From contig CAKSTR010000012.1 in assembly GCA_934500835.1 (NCBI GenBank), positions 92,668 to 156,667 on the forward strand: a stretch of 64,000 nt of DNA. Direction: 5' to 3'. How positions within the stretch are numbered: position 1 is the stretch's first letter; the number at the start of each line of letters is the position of its first letter. This DNA is from an uncultured Paracoccaceae bacterium (lineage in GTDB: Bacteria; Pseudomonadota; Alphaproteobacteria; Rhodobacterales; Rhodobacteraceae). This document shows, piece after piece, positions 17,209-26,778 of this stretch. The position numbers and the translations under genes are program-made. The notes under the pieces are model-generated. The model was not told where the DNA came from. It saw only the letters and a program-made list of their open reading frames with translations, and did not search any database.

Positions 17209-18735
17209 ATGCTTGACCTGACCTTCACCCTGCCGAAGCCCAAGGTGATCCAGGGGGCGAAACACGATTGGGAACTGGTGATCGGCATGGAGATCCATGC
17301 CCAGGTCGCCTCGAACGCCAAGCTGTTTTCCGGCGCCTCCACGGCCTTCGGTTCCGAGCCGAACTCGAACGTCGCCTTTGTCGATTGCGCGATGCCGGGG
17401 ATGCTGCCGGTGATCAACGAATTCTGCGTCGAACAGGCGGTGCGCACCGGTCTTGGGCTGAAGGCGGCGATCAACCTGACTTCGGCCTTCGACCGCAAGA
17501 ACTATTTCTACCCCGACCTGCCGCAGGGCTATCAGATCAGCCAGCTTTACCACCCCATCGTGGGCGAGGGCGAAGTGATCGTGGAAATGCCGCCCGGCCC
17601 CGATGGTGAAAGAACCGCGCGCCGCGTGCGGATCGAGCGGATCCATCTGGAGCAGGACGCCGGCAAGTCGATCCATGACATCGACCCGAACCTCTCTTTC
17701 GTGGATTTCAACCGCACCGGCGTTGCGCTGATGGAGATCGTCAGCCGCCCCGACATCCGTGGCCCGGAAGAGGCCGCCGCCTATGTGACCAAGCTGCGCC
17801 AGATCCTGCGCTATCTGGGCACCTGCGATGGCAACATGCAGAACGGCAACCTGCGGGCGGACGTCAACGTCTCGGTCTGCCGGCCGGACCAATACGAGAA
17901 GTTCACCGAGACCGGCGATTTCTCGCATCTCGGCACCCGCTGCGAGATCAAGAACATGAACTCGATGCGGTTCATCCAGCTTGCCATTGATTACGAGGCC
18001 CGCCGCCAGATCGCCATCCTCGAGGATGGCGGCAAGATCCAGCAAGAGACCCGCCTTTACGATCCCGACAAGAACGAGACCCGGTCGATGCGGTCGAAGG
18101 AAGAGGCGCATGACTACCGCTATTTCCCCGACCCCGATCTGCTGCCGCTGGAGATCGAACAGGCCTGGGTCGACGACATCGCGGCGACCATGCCGGAACT
18201 GCCGGATGCCAAGAAGGCGCGCTTCATGGGCGATTTCGGCCTGACCGACTATGACGCCTCGGTGCTGACTGCGGAACTGGATGCCGGCGTCTACTTTGAC
18301 GAGGTGGCGAAGGGCCGCGACGGCAAGCTGGCCGCGAACTGGGTCATCAACGAATTGTTCGGCCGGCTGAAGAAAGAGGGCGCCGAGATTGCGCAAAGCC
18401 CGGTCTCGGCCGCGCAACTGGGTGGCATCGTCGATCTGATTTCGGCGCAGACCATTTCGGGCAAGATCGCCAAGGACCTGTTCGAGATCCTCTGGACCGA
18501 AGGCGGCGATCCGGCCGCGATCGTCGAGGCGCGCGGGATGAAGCAGGTCACCGACACCGGCGCCATCGAGAAGGCGGTGGACGAGATCATCGCCGCGAAT
18601 CCCGATCAGGTCGAGAAGGCCCGCGTCAACCCGCGGCTGGTGGGCTGGTTCGTCGGGCAGGTGATGAAGACCACCGGCGGCAAGGCCAATCCGGCCGCCG
18701 TCAACGATCTGGTGCTGAAGAAACTGGGTGTCTGA
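17209..18735 (+). CDS. gatB: Asp-tRNA(Asn)/Glu-tRNA(Gln) amidotransferase subunit B
   Basis: A 508-residue GatB. With GatA and GatC it converts misacylated Glu-tRNA(Gln) and Asp-tRNA(Asn) to the correct species. It has the GatB catalytic core ([54 protein letters not shown]), the [16 protein letters not shown] motif and a C-terminal YqeY-like tail (about 360-508). ATG 17209 (MLDLTFTL) has GGGGA upstream; ATG 17203 two codons earlier is possible. gatA and gatC are not in this window. A gltX lies 15 kb away, consistent with use of the indirect glutaminyl pathway. Confidence 0.95.
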   Translation: MLDLTFTLPKPKVIQGAKHDWELVIGMEIHAQVASNAKLFSGASTAFGSEPNSNVAFVDCAMPGMLPVINEFCVEQAVRTGLGLKAAINLTSAFDRKNYFYPDLPQGYQISQLYHPIVGEGEVIVEMPPGPDGERTARRVRIERIHLEQDAGKSIHDIDPNLSFVDFNRTGVALMEIVSRPDIRGPEEAAAYVTKLRQILRYLGTCDGNMQNGNLRADVNVSVCRPDQYEKFTETGDFSHLGTRCEIKNMNSMRFIQLAIDYEARRQIAILEDGGKIQQETRLYDPDKNETRSMRSKEEAHDYRYFPDPDLLPLEIEQAWVDDIAATMPELPDAKKARFMGDFGLTDYDASVLTAELDAGVYFDEVAKGRDGKLAANWVINELFGRLKKEGAEIAQSPVSAAQLGGIVDLISAQTISGKIAKDLFEILWTEGGDPAAIVEARGMKQVTDTGAIEKAVDEIIAANPDQVEKARVNPRLVGWFVGQVMKTTGGKANPAAVNDLVLKKLGV

Positions 18736-18748
18736 CCCTATCGGTTGC

Positions 18749-18772
18749 GGGTGGCGGAGGGCCGCCCACCCT
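18749..18772. terminator. GC hairpin after gatB
   Basis: GGGTGGCGG pairs with CCGCCCACCC across a short loop with one bulge, about 14 bases after the gatB stop. No T-run follows, so termination function is uncertain. Confidence 0.3.
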
Positions 18773-18885
18773 ATGCGGTGGCTGTGGCGCGATTGCGCTG
18801 CCCGTGCCGGAAAATCCATGGGTGATTTGCCGCTGCGGGGCGAATCCCGGTAATATGCCGCCCAAAGCGGGCAGGAGGCTTTCGG

Positions 18886-19296
18886 ATGCAGCGCTACGAA
18901 TATCAGGTCGTCCCCGCCCCGCGGCGCGGCGAAAAGTCCCGCGGAGTAAAGGCCACGGAAGACCGTTTCGCGCTGGCCCTGACCGGGTTGATGAACCGCA
19001 TGGGGGCCGAAGGCTGGGACTATGTCCGCGCCGATACGCTGCCTTGCGATGAACGTGTGGGCCTGACCGGATCGAAGACCACCTTCCAGAACATGCTGGT
19101 GTTCCGCCGCGTGATCGAAGCCGGAACCTCGCTGACCCTGGCCGAGGCCGAGCCTGCCGCACCGCCGCTGCTGGTTGCACCCGAGGTGGAACCGCAGGCG
19201 CCGACGATGCCGCCCTTGCGCCTTGGCGCGGCCGAGGCACCGGCCGGCGCGGCCCCTTCGCTTGGGCCTGCAAAGCCCGACCTCGCGGCGGAATGA
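18886..19296 (+). CDS. DUF4177 domain-containing protein
   Basis: A 136-residue protein. The first 75 residues match the small DUF4177 domain (MQRYEYQVVPAPRRGEK through GAEGWDYVRADTLPC to FRRV), and the rest is an Ala/Pro-rich tail. Function is unknown. AGGAGG ten bases before ATG 18886 gives a strong start. The gene stands alone on the plus strand between gatB and a convergent aminotransferase. Confidence 0.8.
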   Translation: MQRYEYQVVPAPRRGEKSRGVKATEDRFALALTGLMNRMGAEGWDYVRADTLPCDERVGLTGSKTTFQNMLVFRRVIEAGTSLTLAEAEPAAPPLLVAPEVEPQAPTMPPLRLGAAEAPAGAAPSLGPAKPDLAAE

Positions 19297-19300
19297 TTGC

Positions 19301-20401
19301 TCAGCCGGCGGCCTTCAGGGCGGCGGGCAGAACCTCTTCCACCACGTCCAGCGCGGCATCGGGGCCGATGCTGACGCGGATGCAACGATCCAGCGGCGCA
19401 ACACCCGGCATGCGGATGAAAAGCCCGCGGGCCTGTGCCTCTGCCAGCACGCGCCGTGCGAAATCCCCGTCGCGCCCAAGATCGATGGTAACGAAATTGG
19501 TGGCCGAGGGCAGGGGCTGCAGCCCGTTCGCCGCTGCGATCCGGCCCAGCCGGTCGCGTCCCGCGCCGATCCCGGCCTTGACCTGCGCCAGCCAGTCCTG
19601 ATCGGCCAGCGCCGTCAGGGCACCGATCTGGCTGATCCGCGCCATCCCGAAATGATCCCTCAGCTTGTCGAAGGCCTGCGCCAGCGATGGTTCGGCAATC
19701 GCATAGCCAACCCTTGCGCCTGCCAGACCATAGCCTTTTGAAAAGGTGCGGAACCGGATCACCTGCGGGTGATCGGGCGAGATGTCCGGGATCGCCTCAT
19801 CCGGCGCAAGGTCGGCATAGGCCTCGTCCAGGATCAGCAGGGTTTCCGGCGGCAGGTTCGCCACCAGATCCGCGATCACCTTGCCGGAATGATGGCTGCC
19901 CATCGGGTTGTCGGGGTTGGCAAGGTAGAGAAGGCGTGCCTTGTGCGCCCGCGCGGCGTCCAGAAGGGCCTGCACATCCTCATGCGCGCCCAGATAGGGC
20001 ACCCGCACAAGCGGCGCGCCGGCATTGGCAACATGGAAGGCAAAGGTCGGATAGGCGCCAAGGCTGCTGATGACGGGTGTGCCGGGATCCAGCGTCAACC
20101 GGCAGATCAGACCAAGAAGCCCGTCGATCCCCGGCCCGACAACGATATGGGCCGGTGTGCAGCCATGACGCGCCGCCAGCGCCTGCTTCAGGTCACAGTT
20201 CTCGGGGTCGCCGTATTTCCAGACCTCGCCCGCCGCCTCGGCCATGGCGGCAACGGCCCGGGGCGAGGGACCGAACAGAGATTCATTGGCCCCCAGCCGG
20301 GCGCGGAAGGCAAAGCCCTGCCGGCGCTCCAGCGTTTCAGGCCCGGTGAAGGGCACGGTGGAGGGCAGGGTGGCGGCATGGGGGGTCAGAAAGCGGCTCA
20401 T
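19301..20401 (-). CDS. PLP-dependent aminotransferase, HisC-like
   Basis: A 366-residue fold-type I aminotransferase close to histidinol-phosphate aminotransferases. PLP contacts are visible: Asn in NPDNPMGS, Asp-Ala-Tyr in LILDEAYADL and the Schiff-base lysine in RTFSKGYGLAGARVGY. HisC-family members in alphaproteobacteria act on histidinol phosphate or on aromatic amino acids, and sequence alone does not separate these. The start at MSRFLTPHA is chosen over an upstream ATG lacking family-like residues. No his genes are nearby. Confidence 0.85.
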   Translation of the reverse strand: MSRFLTPHAATLPSTVPFTGPETLERRQGFAFRARLGANESLFGPSPRAVAAMAEAAGEVWKYGDPENCDLKQALAARHGCTPAHIVVGPGIDGLLGLICRLTLDPGTPVISSLGAYPTFAFHVANAGAPLVRVPYLGAHEDVQALLDAARAHKARLLYLANPDNPMGSHHSGKVIADLVANLPPETLLILDEAYADLAPDEAIPDISPDHPQVIRFRTFSKGYGLAGARVGYAIAEPSLAQAFDKLRDHFGMARISQIGALTALADQDWLAQVKAGIGAGRDRLGRIAAANGLQPLPSATNFVTIDLGRDGDFARRVLAEAQARGLFIRMPGVAPLDRCIRVSIGPDAALDVVEEVLPAALKAAG

Positions 20402-20457
20402 GCCGGTATCATTGGCCCGGGGCGGGACCGGCTGCAAGATGGCTTGGCGGCCCCTTG

Positions 20458-20868
20458 TCAGGGGCCGGTCAGGGTCAGCCGCACCGTGTAGTCCTGCAAC
20501 ACCGGCAGCCGCGCCTTCCGCTCCAGGTCCTCGGTTGAAGGCTCCAGCCCGTCGAACCGCACCACCATCTGCGGCAGGTTGGCGATCCTCTCGCCGTCAT
20601 CGCAAAGGTTGCACAGGATCAGCACGCGGGTCCCAGCTTCGGAACGGGCGGTGATTTCCACGCGCATCACCCCTTCCCAATAGCAGGCGACATCGGCGGG
20701 GCAGCGCTGATCGGTGACAGCGGTCAGCCGAAAGCTGGTGCCGGTCTGGCTGTCGATGCTGTCCGCTGCGGCAGTCACCCGGATCTCGCGCGGGGCAGGC
20801 GGGGCGTCGGCCCGGGCGCAAAGCGGAAGGGCTGCCATGAGAAGGGACAGGGCAAGGGCAGGGCGCAT
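20458..20868 (-). CDS. Secreted protein of unknown function (136 aa)
   Basis: A 136-residue protein with a Sec signal peptide (MRPALALSLLMAALPLCARADA, cleavage after ARA). The mature part contains CPADVAC and CNLC cysteine pairs and a beta-rich pattern such as EGVMRVEITARSEAGTRVLIL. I recognise no domain. AAAGGAA about seven bases before ATG 20868 supports the start. It lies between valS and the aminotransferase on the same strand. Confidence 0.7.
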   Translation of the reverse strand: MRPALALSLLMAALPLCARADAPPAPREIRVTAAADSIDSQTGTSFRLTAVTDQRCPADVACYWEGVMRVEITARSEAGTRVLILCNLCDDGERIANLPQMVVRFDGLEPSTEDLERKARLPVLQDYTVRLTLTGP

Positions 20869-20906
20869 GGTGGTTCCTTTCACCGGACGGTCCCTGCTGT
20901 GACGCA

Positions 20907-20939
20907 GGCCGGGGCGGAAAGCTTGGCGCTGCCCCGGCC
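20907..20939 (-). terminator. GC hairpin downstream of valS
   Basis: GGCCGGGGC (20907-20915) and GCCCCGGCC (20931-20939) pair perfectly over nine bases with a 15-base loop, about 20 bases beyond the valS stop. No clear T-run is present. Confidence 0.45.
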
Positions 20940-20960
20940 GTGGTTCAAGTCAGGTCTGCC

Positions 20961-23900
20961 TCAGCCCAGATCGGCCAGCCGCGCCAGCGCGGCGCGGATC
21001 TTGCCGGCTTCATCCTCGCGCGCCTCAAGGTTGCTTTGCGCTTCGGCCACCACATCTTCGGGGGCGGACTTGGCGAAGTTGGGGTTGTCGAGCCGGCCTT
21101 TCAGCCCGCCGATTTCCTTGGCCAGCTTTTCCAGACTTTTCTGCAAGCGCGATTTTTCTTCGGCAATGTCGATCAGCCCTTCCAGCGGCAGCGCAAAAGC
21201 CGCGCCTTCCGCCGCAATGGCGATCGACCCTTTCGGCGCCGGCCCTTCCGAGAAACCCTCGATCCGCGCCATGCGACGGATCAGCGCATCGTTGCGGTCC
21301 CAGGCGGCGCGTGCGGCGGGGGACAGCTCGGTTGCAACCAGATCGGCCTTCAGGCCCACGGGCACATGCACCTGCGCGCGGGCGGAGCGGATGTCGTCGA
21401 TCAGCCCGGTCACGAAGGACATCTCCTGCGTGGCGGCGGCGTCGATCAGGCTGGCGGGCAGGTCGGGCCAGTCGGTGTGGACCAGCAGCTTCGCGCGGCT
21501 GCCGGTGGTGCCCCACAGCTCTTCGGTGATGAAGGGCATGAAGGGGTGCAGGAGGATCATCGACTGGTCCAGCACCCAGGCCATGGTGGCGCGGGTCTCG
21601 GCCGCGTGGTCGCCGTCGAACAGCGGCTTGGCGAATTCGACATACCAGTCGCAGACCTTGCCCCAGACGAATTTGTAAAGCGCATCGGCTGCGGTGTCGA
21701 AACGGAAATTTTCCAGCGCCTCGTTCACCTCGGCCAGCGCCTTGGCGGTCTCGCCGATGATCCATTTGTTGGCGGTGGCTTGCGGGGTAGGCGGGGCGGA
21801 TTGGGTGGCGTGACCCTCCCAAACCCCGTTCATTTCGGCAAAGCGGCAGGCATTCCATAGCTTGGTGCCGAAGTTGCGGTAACCGGCGATGCGGCTGGTA
21901 TCCAGCTTCAGCACACCGCCAAGCGAGGCCATCGCCGCATTGGCAAAGCGCAGCGCATCGGCGCCGTATTCGTCGATGATCTCCAGCGGGTCGATGACGT
22001 TGCCGAGGGATTTCGACATCTTCTTGCCCTTGGCGTCGCGGACAAGGCCATGCAGATAGACGGTGTGGAAGGGGATGTCGTCCACCACCGCAAGCTGCAT
22101 CATCATCATCCGGGCGACCCAGAAGAACAGGATATCCTGGCCCGTGATCAGGACCGAGGTGGGGAAGTATTTCTTCAGCGCGTCGGTCTGTTCGGGCCAG
22201 CCGAGCGTGCCGATGGGCCAGAGGCCGGAGGAGAACCAGGTGTCGAGGACGTCGGGGTCGCGACCGATTTTGATGGTCATTTGATTGGGTTCTCGTACCC
22301 ATTTAAACGACCACCGACGTGGGGCGTTCATTCGCTCGACGTACGGCTGTCCAATAATTTCGAAGTATTCGCGGAGATCTGGCTCAGCGGCTACGAAGTC
22401 GACTTGTTCGTCGAACTCACGCACCTCAGCAAGGTTAGGTATAAATTTAGAATAATGGGCAAACGCTTGCGCAGCGGCGTCCTCAAAACTTGCCGCGCAG
22501 AAGCACTCAACCTCTCCCAAGATTGGCATCCCTCCATCGCTAATTTTCGGCCCATACCAGACCGGGATCTGGTGGCCCCACCAGAGTTGGCGCGATATGC
22601 ACCACGGCTCGATGTTTTCGAGCCAGTGGTAATAGGTCTTCTCGCCCGAGGCCGGGATGATCCTGGTGGTGCCGCTGCGCACCGCCTCAAGTGCCGGGCC
22701 GACGATCAAGCCAGTGTCGACGAACCACTGGTCGGTCAGCATCGGCTCGATCACCACTTTCGACCGATCGCCGAAGGGCTGCATGATCGGCTTGGATTCG
22801 ACGTAGGGCACCCGCTCCAGATGTTCGGCGCCGGTTTCCTTGTCGATGCTCTTTTTCAGAACCGTAACGGCCAGCCCCTCGGCGGTGATCTGTTCGACCA
22901 CCCGCTTGCGGGCCTCATAGCGATCAAGTCCGCGCAGATCGTCAGGGACAAGGTTCAGCGCATCCACCTCGGCCTCAGACAGTTCCAAGGGCTGTTCGGC
23001 AATGCCCGGCGTGGCATAGCCCTTGGCCACCAGCCATGAGCGCGAGGCCTGGCCTGCCACCGCGGCCGCCTCGGCATAGGGCGCACCATCGGCCCGCATC
23101 TGCGCGCGGGTGTCCATCAGCCGGTAGCAGGGGATGCCATTGCGCTTGGCCACGGCATAGTCGTTGAAGTCATGCGCCCCGGTGATCTTGACCGCGCCAC
23201 TGCCGAAGGTGGGATCGGGGTATTCATCGGCGATGATCGGAATCAGGCGGCGGTGCTCCTGCGGCCCCACCGGGATTTCGCAAAGTTTCCCGATGATTGA
23301 AGCGTAACGCTCATCCGAAGGATGGACCGCCACGGCACCGTCGCCCAGCATGGTTTCGGGGCGTGTGGTGGCAATGGCGATATAATCGCGCTCTTCCTCG
23401 AAGGTGACGTTCCCGTCGGCATCCTTCTCGCGGTAGATATAGCTCTGCCCGCCGGCCAGCGGGTATTTGAAGTGCCACATATGGCCGGGGGTGTCGATGT
23501 TCTCGACCTCAAGGTCCGAGATCGCGGTCTCGAAATGCGGGTCCCAGTTGACCAGCCGCTTGCCGCGGTAGATCAGGCCCTTGTTGTACATGTCCACGAA
23601 GACCTTGATGACGGCGTCGTGGAAGTTGCCCTCTTCGCCCGCAGGCGCACCGGGAGCGCCGGACATGGTAAAGGCCTCACGCGACCAGTCGGCGCTGGCA
23701 CCAAGGCGCTGCAGCTGGCCGATGATCGTGCCGCGCGACTTCTGTTTCTGCTGCCAGACGCGGGCCAGGAACTTCTCGCGCCCCATGGTGAGGCGGTCGG
23801 GTTCCTGGCTCAGCGCCATCTCGCGTTCGGTCACCATCTGCGTGGCGATCCCGGCATGGTCGGTGCCGGGCTGCCACAGCGTGTCATCGCCCATCATGCG

Positions 23901-24110
23901 GTGCCAGCGGGTCAGGATGTCCTGCAGCGTGTTGTTGAAGGCATGGCCCATGTGCAGGCTGCCGGTGACGTTCGGCGGCGGGATCATCACGGAAAAGGCC
24001 GGGTGGCCGGGCTTGGCATTGGCGCCGGCGGCGAAGGCGTTGGTCTCAAGCCACAGCTTCGAGATCCGGGCCTCGGCCTCGGCGGCATTGAAGGTCTTTT
24101 CCATCGGCAT
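20961..24110 (-). CDS. valS: Valine--tRNA ligase
   Basis: A 1049-residue class I synthetase that charges tRNA(Val). The HIGH motif is [11 protein letters not shown] (about residue 52) and the KMSKS motif is KKMSKSLGN (about 695). The CP1 editing domain lies between, and a C-terminal coiled coil ([19 protein letters not shown]) ends the protein. AGGGGA nine bases before ATG 24110 supports the start. Within the catalytic module, residues about 513-612 (bases about 22265-22570) form a lineage-variable insertion before [16 protein letters not shown]. Its DNA is visibly less GC-rich than the rest of the gene. Confidence 0.95.
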   Translation of the reverse strand: MPMEKTFNAAEAEARISKLWLETNAFAAGANAKPGHPAFSVMIPPPNVTGSLHMGHAFNNTLQDILTRWHRMMGDDTLWQPGTDHAGIATQMVTEREMALSQEPDRLTMGREKFLARVWQQKQKSRGTIIGQLQRLGASADWSREAFTMSGAPGAPAGEEGNFHDAVIKVFVDMYNKGLIYRGKRLVNWDPHFETAISDLEVENIDTPGHMWHFKYPLAGGQSYIYREKDADGNVTFEEERDYIAIATTRPETMLGDGAVAVHPSDERYASIIGKLCEIPVGPQEHRRLIPIIADEYPDPTFGSGAVKITGAHDFNDYAVAKRNGIPCYRLMDTRAQMRADGAPYAEAAAVAGQASRSWLVAKGYATPGIAEQPLELSEAEVDALNLVPDDLRGLDRYEARKRVVEQITAEGLAVTVLKKSIDKETGAEHLERVPYVESKPIMQPFGDRSKVVIEPMLTDQWFVDTGLIVGPALEAVRSGTTRIIPASGEKTYYHWLENIEPWCISRQLWWGHQIPVWYGPKISDGGMPILGEVECFCAASFEDAAAQAFAHYSKFIPNLAEVREFDEQVDFVAAEPDLREYFEIIGQPYVERMNAPRRWSFKWVREPNQMTIKIGRDPDVLDTWFSSGLWPIGTLGWPEQTDALKKYFPTSVLITGQDILFFWVARMMMMQLAVVDDIPFHTVYLHGLVRDAKGKKMSKSLGNVIDPLEIIDEYGADALRFANAAMASLGGVLKLDTSRIAGYRNFGTKLWNACRFAEMNGVWEGHATQSAPPTPQATANKWIIGETAKALAEVNEALENFRFDTAADALYKFVWGKVCDWYVEFAKPLFDGDHAAETRATMAWVLDQSMILLHPFMPFITEELWGTTGSRAKLLVHTDWPDLPASLIDAAATQEMSFVTGLIDDIRSARAQVHVPVGLKADLVATELSPAARAAWDRNDALIRRMARIEGFSEGPAPKGSIAIAAEGAAFALPLEGLIDIAEEKSRLQKSLEKLAKEIGGLKGRLDNPNFAKSAPEDVVAEAQSNLEAREDEAGKIRAALARLADLG

Positions 24111-24232
24111 CGGGCATTCCCCTTGAGCTATGGCCGGGGTTTAGCCTTTGCCGCAAGGATCGGCAACATCGCCCGGACCCCGGCCGCAAAGGCCGGGCCC
24201 CCGGACGAAGCTGACCCGCGTCAGCGGTCTGG

Positions 24233-24982
24233 TCACGCCGGGCCGACCACCCCGAAAAACGCCCCCTTCGGGTCCACCGCGATGACGACGAAGGCCCCGC
24301 CCGGCACCGGCACCGGCCCGTGGGCGACCGACCCGCCGCCGGCTTCGATGGCCGCCTTTGCCGCTTTGGCACTGGGGACGCCGAAATAGGGCAACCAATG
24401 CGGCGGCAGGCCGCCCGCGCCCTGCAACCGGGCCATCCCGCCGATATCGCCGCCCTTGCGGGCGAAAATCTGGTAGGTGCCCATCTCGCCCATCGGCATC
24501 GCGGCCGAGGCCGTCCAGCCGAACATTTCGGTATAGAAGGCAAGACCCGCCACCGGATCGGTCGAGTTCAGCTCGATCCAGTGGCCATGGCCGGGCTTCG
24601 CCTGATCGAAGGCGGCGCTGTCACCGTCCAGCGGCTGCAGCAGGCCGAAGGCCACCCCCTGCGGATCGGTCACGATGGCAAACCGGCCGGTGCCCGGAAT
24701 ATCCTCGGGCGCACGGTGCAGGCTGCCGCCAAGCGACTGCACCTTGGCAGCGGCGGCATCGCAATCGTCGACCGCGACATAGGTCATCCAGAACTCCGGC
24801 ATCGGGCTGTCGGGCTGCATCAGCCCGGCCACCATGTCCCCGCCTGCGGTGGCAAGAGTATAGGACATCCCCTCCATCCCAGCATCGACGAAGGACCAGC
24901 CCAGAAGCGGGCCGTAAAAGGCTTGCGAGACCGCAGGGTCGGATGTGGAAAGCTCGAACCAGCAAGGGGCGCCGTGAAACAT
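24233..24982 (-). CDS. VOC family protein, two glyoxalase-like modules
   Basis: A 249-residue protein with two vicinal-oxygen-chelate modules: residues about 4-118 (PCWFELSTSDPAVSQAFYGPLLGW) and about 130-248 (HWIELNSTDPVAGLAFYTEMFGW). Such two-module proteins often form one metal site from paired modules; the substrate is unknown. The gene begins one base after the DUF1428 stop, and the GGAGG at the end of that gene is its ribosome site. The pair is therefore an operon, probably controlled by the divergent HxlR regulator. Confidence 0.87.
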   Translation of the reverse strand: MFHGAPCWFELSTSDPAVSQAFYGPLLGWSFVDAGMEGMSYTLATAGGDMVAGLMQPDSPMPEFWMTYVAVDDCDAAAAKVQSLGGSLHRAPEDIPGTGRFAIVTDPQGVAFGLLQPLDGDSAAFDQAKPGHGHWIELNSTDPVAGLAFYTEMFGWTASAAMPMGEMGTYQIFARKGGDIGGMARLQGAGGLPPHWLPYFGVPSAKAAKAAIEAGGGSVAHGPVPVPGGAFVVIAVDPKGAFFGVVGPA

Positions 24983-24983
24983 C

Positions 24984-25346
24984 TCAACCCTCCATGATCA
25001 GCGGCGCAAAACCGCCATACACCATACGTTTGCCATCAAACGGCATCGCCTCGGGCGCCATCTCGGCGTCCGTCTCGGAACGGTCCATCATCACCTTGTA
25101 GGCCGCGTCGCGGGTGGCCTTGTCGGGCCAGGTCATCCAGCACAGGACGACGGTCTCATCGGGCTGCAGATCCACCGCGCGCAGGAAATCGGTGTGCTTG
25201 CCGGGCGGCACGTCATCGCCCCAGCCGGCCACCAGCGTCAGCGCACCAAGCGCCTTGAAGTCGCCCCACCAGCGCAGCTCATGCGCGCGGTAGGCCTCGC
25301 GGTCCTTGGTGCGAACGGGAATCAGGAAGCCGTCGATATAGGCCAT
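24984..25346 (-). CDS. DUF1428 family protein
   Basis: A 120-residue protein matching the DUF1428 family, a dimeric alpha-beta barrel of unknown function: MAYIDGFLIPVRTKDREAY, then VLCWMTWPDKATRD and MPFDGKRMVYGGF. It is first in a two-gene operon with the VOC protein and lies 74 bases from the divergent HxlR regulator start. This trio is a plausible small-molecule stress unit, but the inducer is not evident. Confidence 0.87.
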   Translation of the reverse strand: MAYIDGFLIPVRTKDREAYRAHELRWWGDFKALGALTLVAGWGDDVPPGKHTDFLRAVDLQPDETVVLCWMTWPDKATRDAAYKVMMDRSETDAEMAPEAMPFDGKRMVYGGFAPLIMEG

Positions 25347-25420
25347 GGTCGTCTCCCTTCGGTCCTTGTTTCGTCAGGCTTGCGGCTTTAGTTAGAAAAA
25401 GCAACCTACTTGTGACGGAC

Positions 25421-26050
25421 ATGACGGAACCCCGCCGACGAAGCTATGACGAAGGCTGCATCGCCGCCCATGCGCTGGACCTGATCGGCGACCGCTGGGC
25501 GCTGCTGGTGGCGCGCGAGTTGATGCTGGGCCCGCGCCGCTTTTCTGAGTTGCGCAGCGGCCTGCCCGGGATCGCCGCCAATGTCCTGACGCAGCGGCTG
25601 GAGGAGATGGCTTCGGCGGGCCTCCTGCTGCGGCAGGGCCGGCTCTATGACCTGACCCCGGCGGGGCAGGGGCTTTGGCCGGTCCTGAAGGCGCTTTGCC
25701 TTTGGGGTGCGGCACAGCCCGGCCATGACCCGACGCTGTTCATCAGCCCGACGGCACTGATGCTGTCGATGCGCGCCACCTGCAACCGGGCGCGGGCGGG
25801 CCACCACAGGGTCGGCTTCGTGCTGGAGGGTGAAGCCTTCACCGTCGAGACCGCGCCCCACCGCTATCACCTGCAACGCGGCCTGCCCGAAGACGCCATG
25901 ATCTTCGAGGGCGGCACCAATGCCATGGCCGCTTCTGTCTATGGCCCGATGCCGCTGGCCAGGACATCTGCCGGGATGATCCGCTTCCGCGGCGATGCGG
26001 AAGAAGGCCAGCGCTTCCTGACCCTCTTCAGCCTTCGCCCCCAGGGCTGA
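25421..26050 (+). CDS. HxlR family transcriptional regulator
   Basis: A 209-residue regulator. The N-terminal HxlR winged helix (about 8-100) has CIAAHALDLIGDRWALLVARELMLGPRRFSEL. A C-terminal extension (about 120-205) may bind a ligand. ATG 25421 is preferred; GTG 25412 would add three residues. It faces the DUF1428-VOC operon, the usual arrangement for a local regulator. The short gap contains AT-rich GTTAGAAAAAGCAAC, a weak dyad that could be its site. Confidence 0.87.
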   Translation: MTEPRRRSYDEGCIAAHALDLIGDRWALLVARELMLGPRRFSELRSGLPGIAANVLTQRLEEMASAGLLLRQGRLYDLTPAGQGLWPVLKALCLWGAAQPGHDPTLFISPTALMLSMRATCNRARAGHHRVGFVLEGEAFTVETAPHRYHLQRGLPEDAMIFEGGTNAMAASVYGPMPLARTSAGMIRFRGDAEEGQRFLTLFSLRPQG

Positions 26051-26056
26051 TCCGCA

Positions 26057-26098
26057 GTTTCACGCTGGTCCAAATATCCCCGCCGGAGGCCCCGGCCG
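26057..26098 (-). repeat. Dispersed element A, copy 4
   Basis: On the minus strand a GC-rich hairpin region is followed by GGCGGGGATATTTGGACC and a GTGAAAC tail. It lies downstream of the Lrp/AsnC gene in that gene's orientation, at a convergent junction with hxlR. Confidence 0.55.
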
Positions 26099-26107
26099 GC
26101 CGCCGGT

Positions 26108-26146
26108 CACACCGCCCGGTCAGACGGCCCGGTCACACGGCCCGGT
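26108..26146. repeat. Three tandem 13-bp units at the 3' end of the Lrp gene
   Basis: Three units read CACACCGCCCGGT, CAGACGGCCCGGT and CACACGGCCCGGT. The innermost unit contains the last codons and stop of the Lrp/AsnC gene. Confidence 0.6.
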
Positions 26147-26564
26147 CGATCTTGGTCGACAGATGTATCAGGCTCTCGCTTGACCGCACGCCGGTCATCG
26201 CCCCGATCTGGTCCAGCACCTGATCCAGCACCTGGGTGTTGGGGCAGGCCACCTGCAGCAAAAGATCGAACCGGCCCGAGGTGGTGAAGACCCGCTCCAC
26301 CTCGGACACCGCCTTCAGCCGGGTCAGGATCGCGGCCTGTGACCGCGGCTCCACCGTCAGAAGGACAGAGGCCCGAAGCCGCCCCTCGCGCGCGCCTTCG
26401 CCCAGCTTCAGCGTGTAGCCCGCGATGATGCCGCCGGTCTCCAGCCGCTCCAGCCGCGCCTGGATGGTGCTGCGCGCCACCCTGAGACGGCGCGACAGCG
26501 TGGCCACCGACATGCGCGCATCCGCCCCCAACAGGCCGATAATGTTGCGATCCAGCTCATCCAT
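26133..26564 (-). CDS. Lrp/AsnC family transcriptional regulator
   Basis: A 143-residue Lrp/AsnC protein. The N-terminal helix-turn-helix (about 3-50) has MDELDRNIIGLLGADARMSVATLSRRL, and a C-terminal RAM ligand-binding domain (about 65-140) contains FTTSGRFDLLLQVACP. Such regulators usually sense amino acids. It is divergent from an ornithine/lysine decarboxylase gene 215 bases away, so control of that gene is a reasonable inference. A dyad GTCATTATAACGAC lies 21 bases upstream of its ATG, and its stop lies inside a 13-bp tandem repeat. Confidence 0.88.
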   Translation of the reverse strand: MDELDRNIIGLLGADARMSVATLSRRLRVARSTIQARLERLETGGIIAGYTLKLGEGAREGRLRASVLLTVEPRSQAAILTRLKAVSEVERVFTTSGRFDLLLQVACPNTQVLDQVLDQIGAMTGVRSSESLIHLSTKIDRAV

Positions 26565-26584
26565 GCAATATGTCCGATCTTTTC

Positions 26585-26598
26585 GTCATTATAACGAC
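26585..26598. promoter_or_regulatory. Candidate Lrp/AsnC operator
   Basis: GTCATTATAACGAC is a near-perfect palindrome (12 of 14 positions symmetric) in the lrp/decarboxylase gap, within the AT-richest part. Its position just upstream of the regulator's ATG suits autorepression and possible control of the divergent gene. Confidence 0.5.
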
Positions 26599-26778
26599 AA
26601 TTCGCAGCAGATATATAGTTTTCATCGGTGAAGATGTCACCCATATCGCGCATCCTGAGTGCAGGAAAAGGGCGGCTCATACGCACCTGGCCTGGTTTAT
26701 GGAAAACCACGCTGGTGCCCGGCCCCGCTACTGCACGGGACTTGGGCTATGCGTCTTGTTGGCAAGGGAAATGCGCCG

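Noticed and set aside
15219..17498. One giant minus-strand protein covering the transglycosylase-like gene and the unknown gene opposite
   Set aside because: The open frame upstream of 15812 is the shadow of the plus-strand 417-residue gene; the lipoprotein signal marks the real start.
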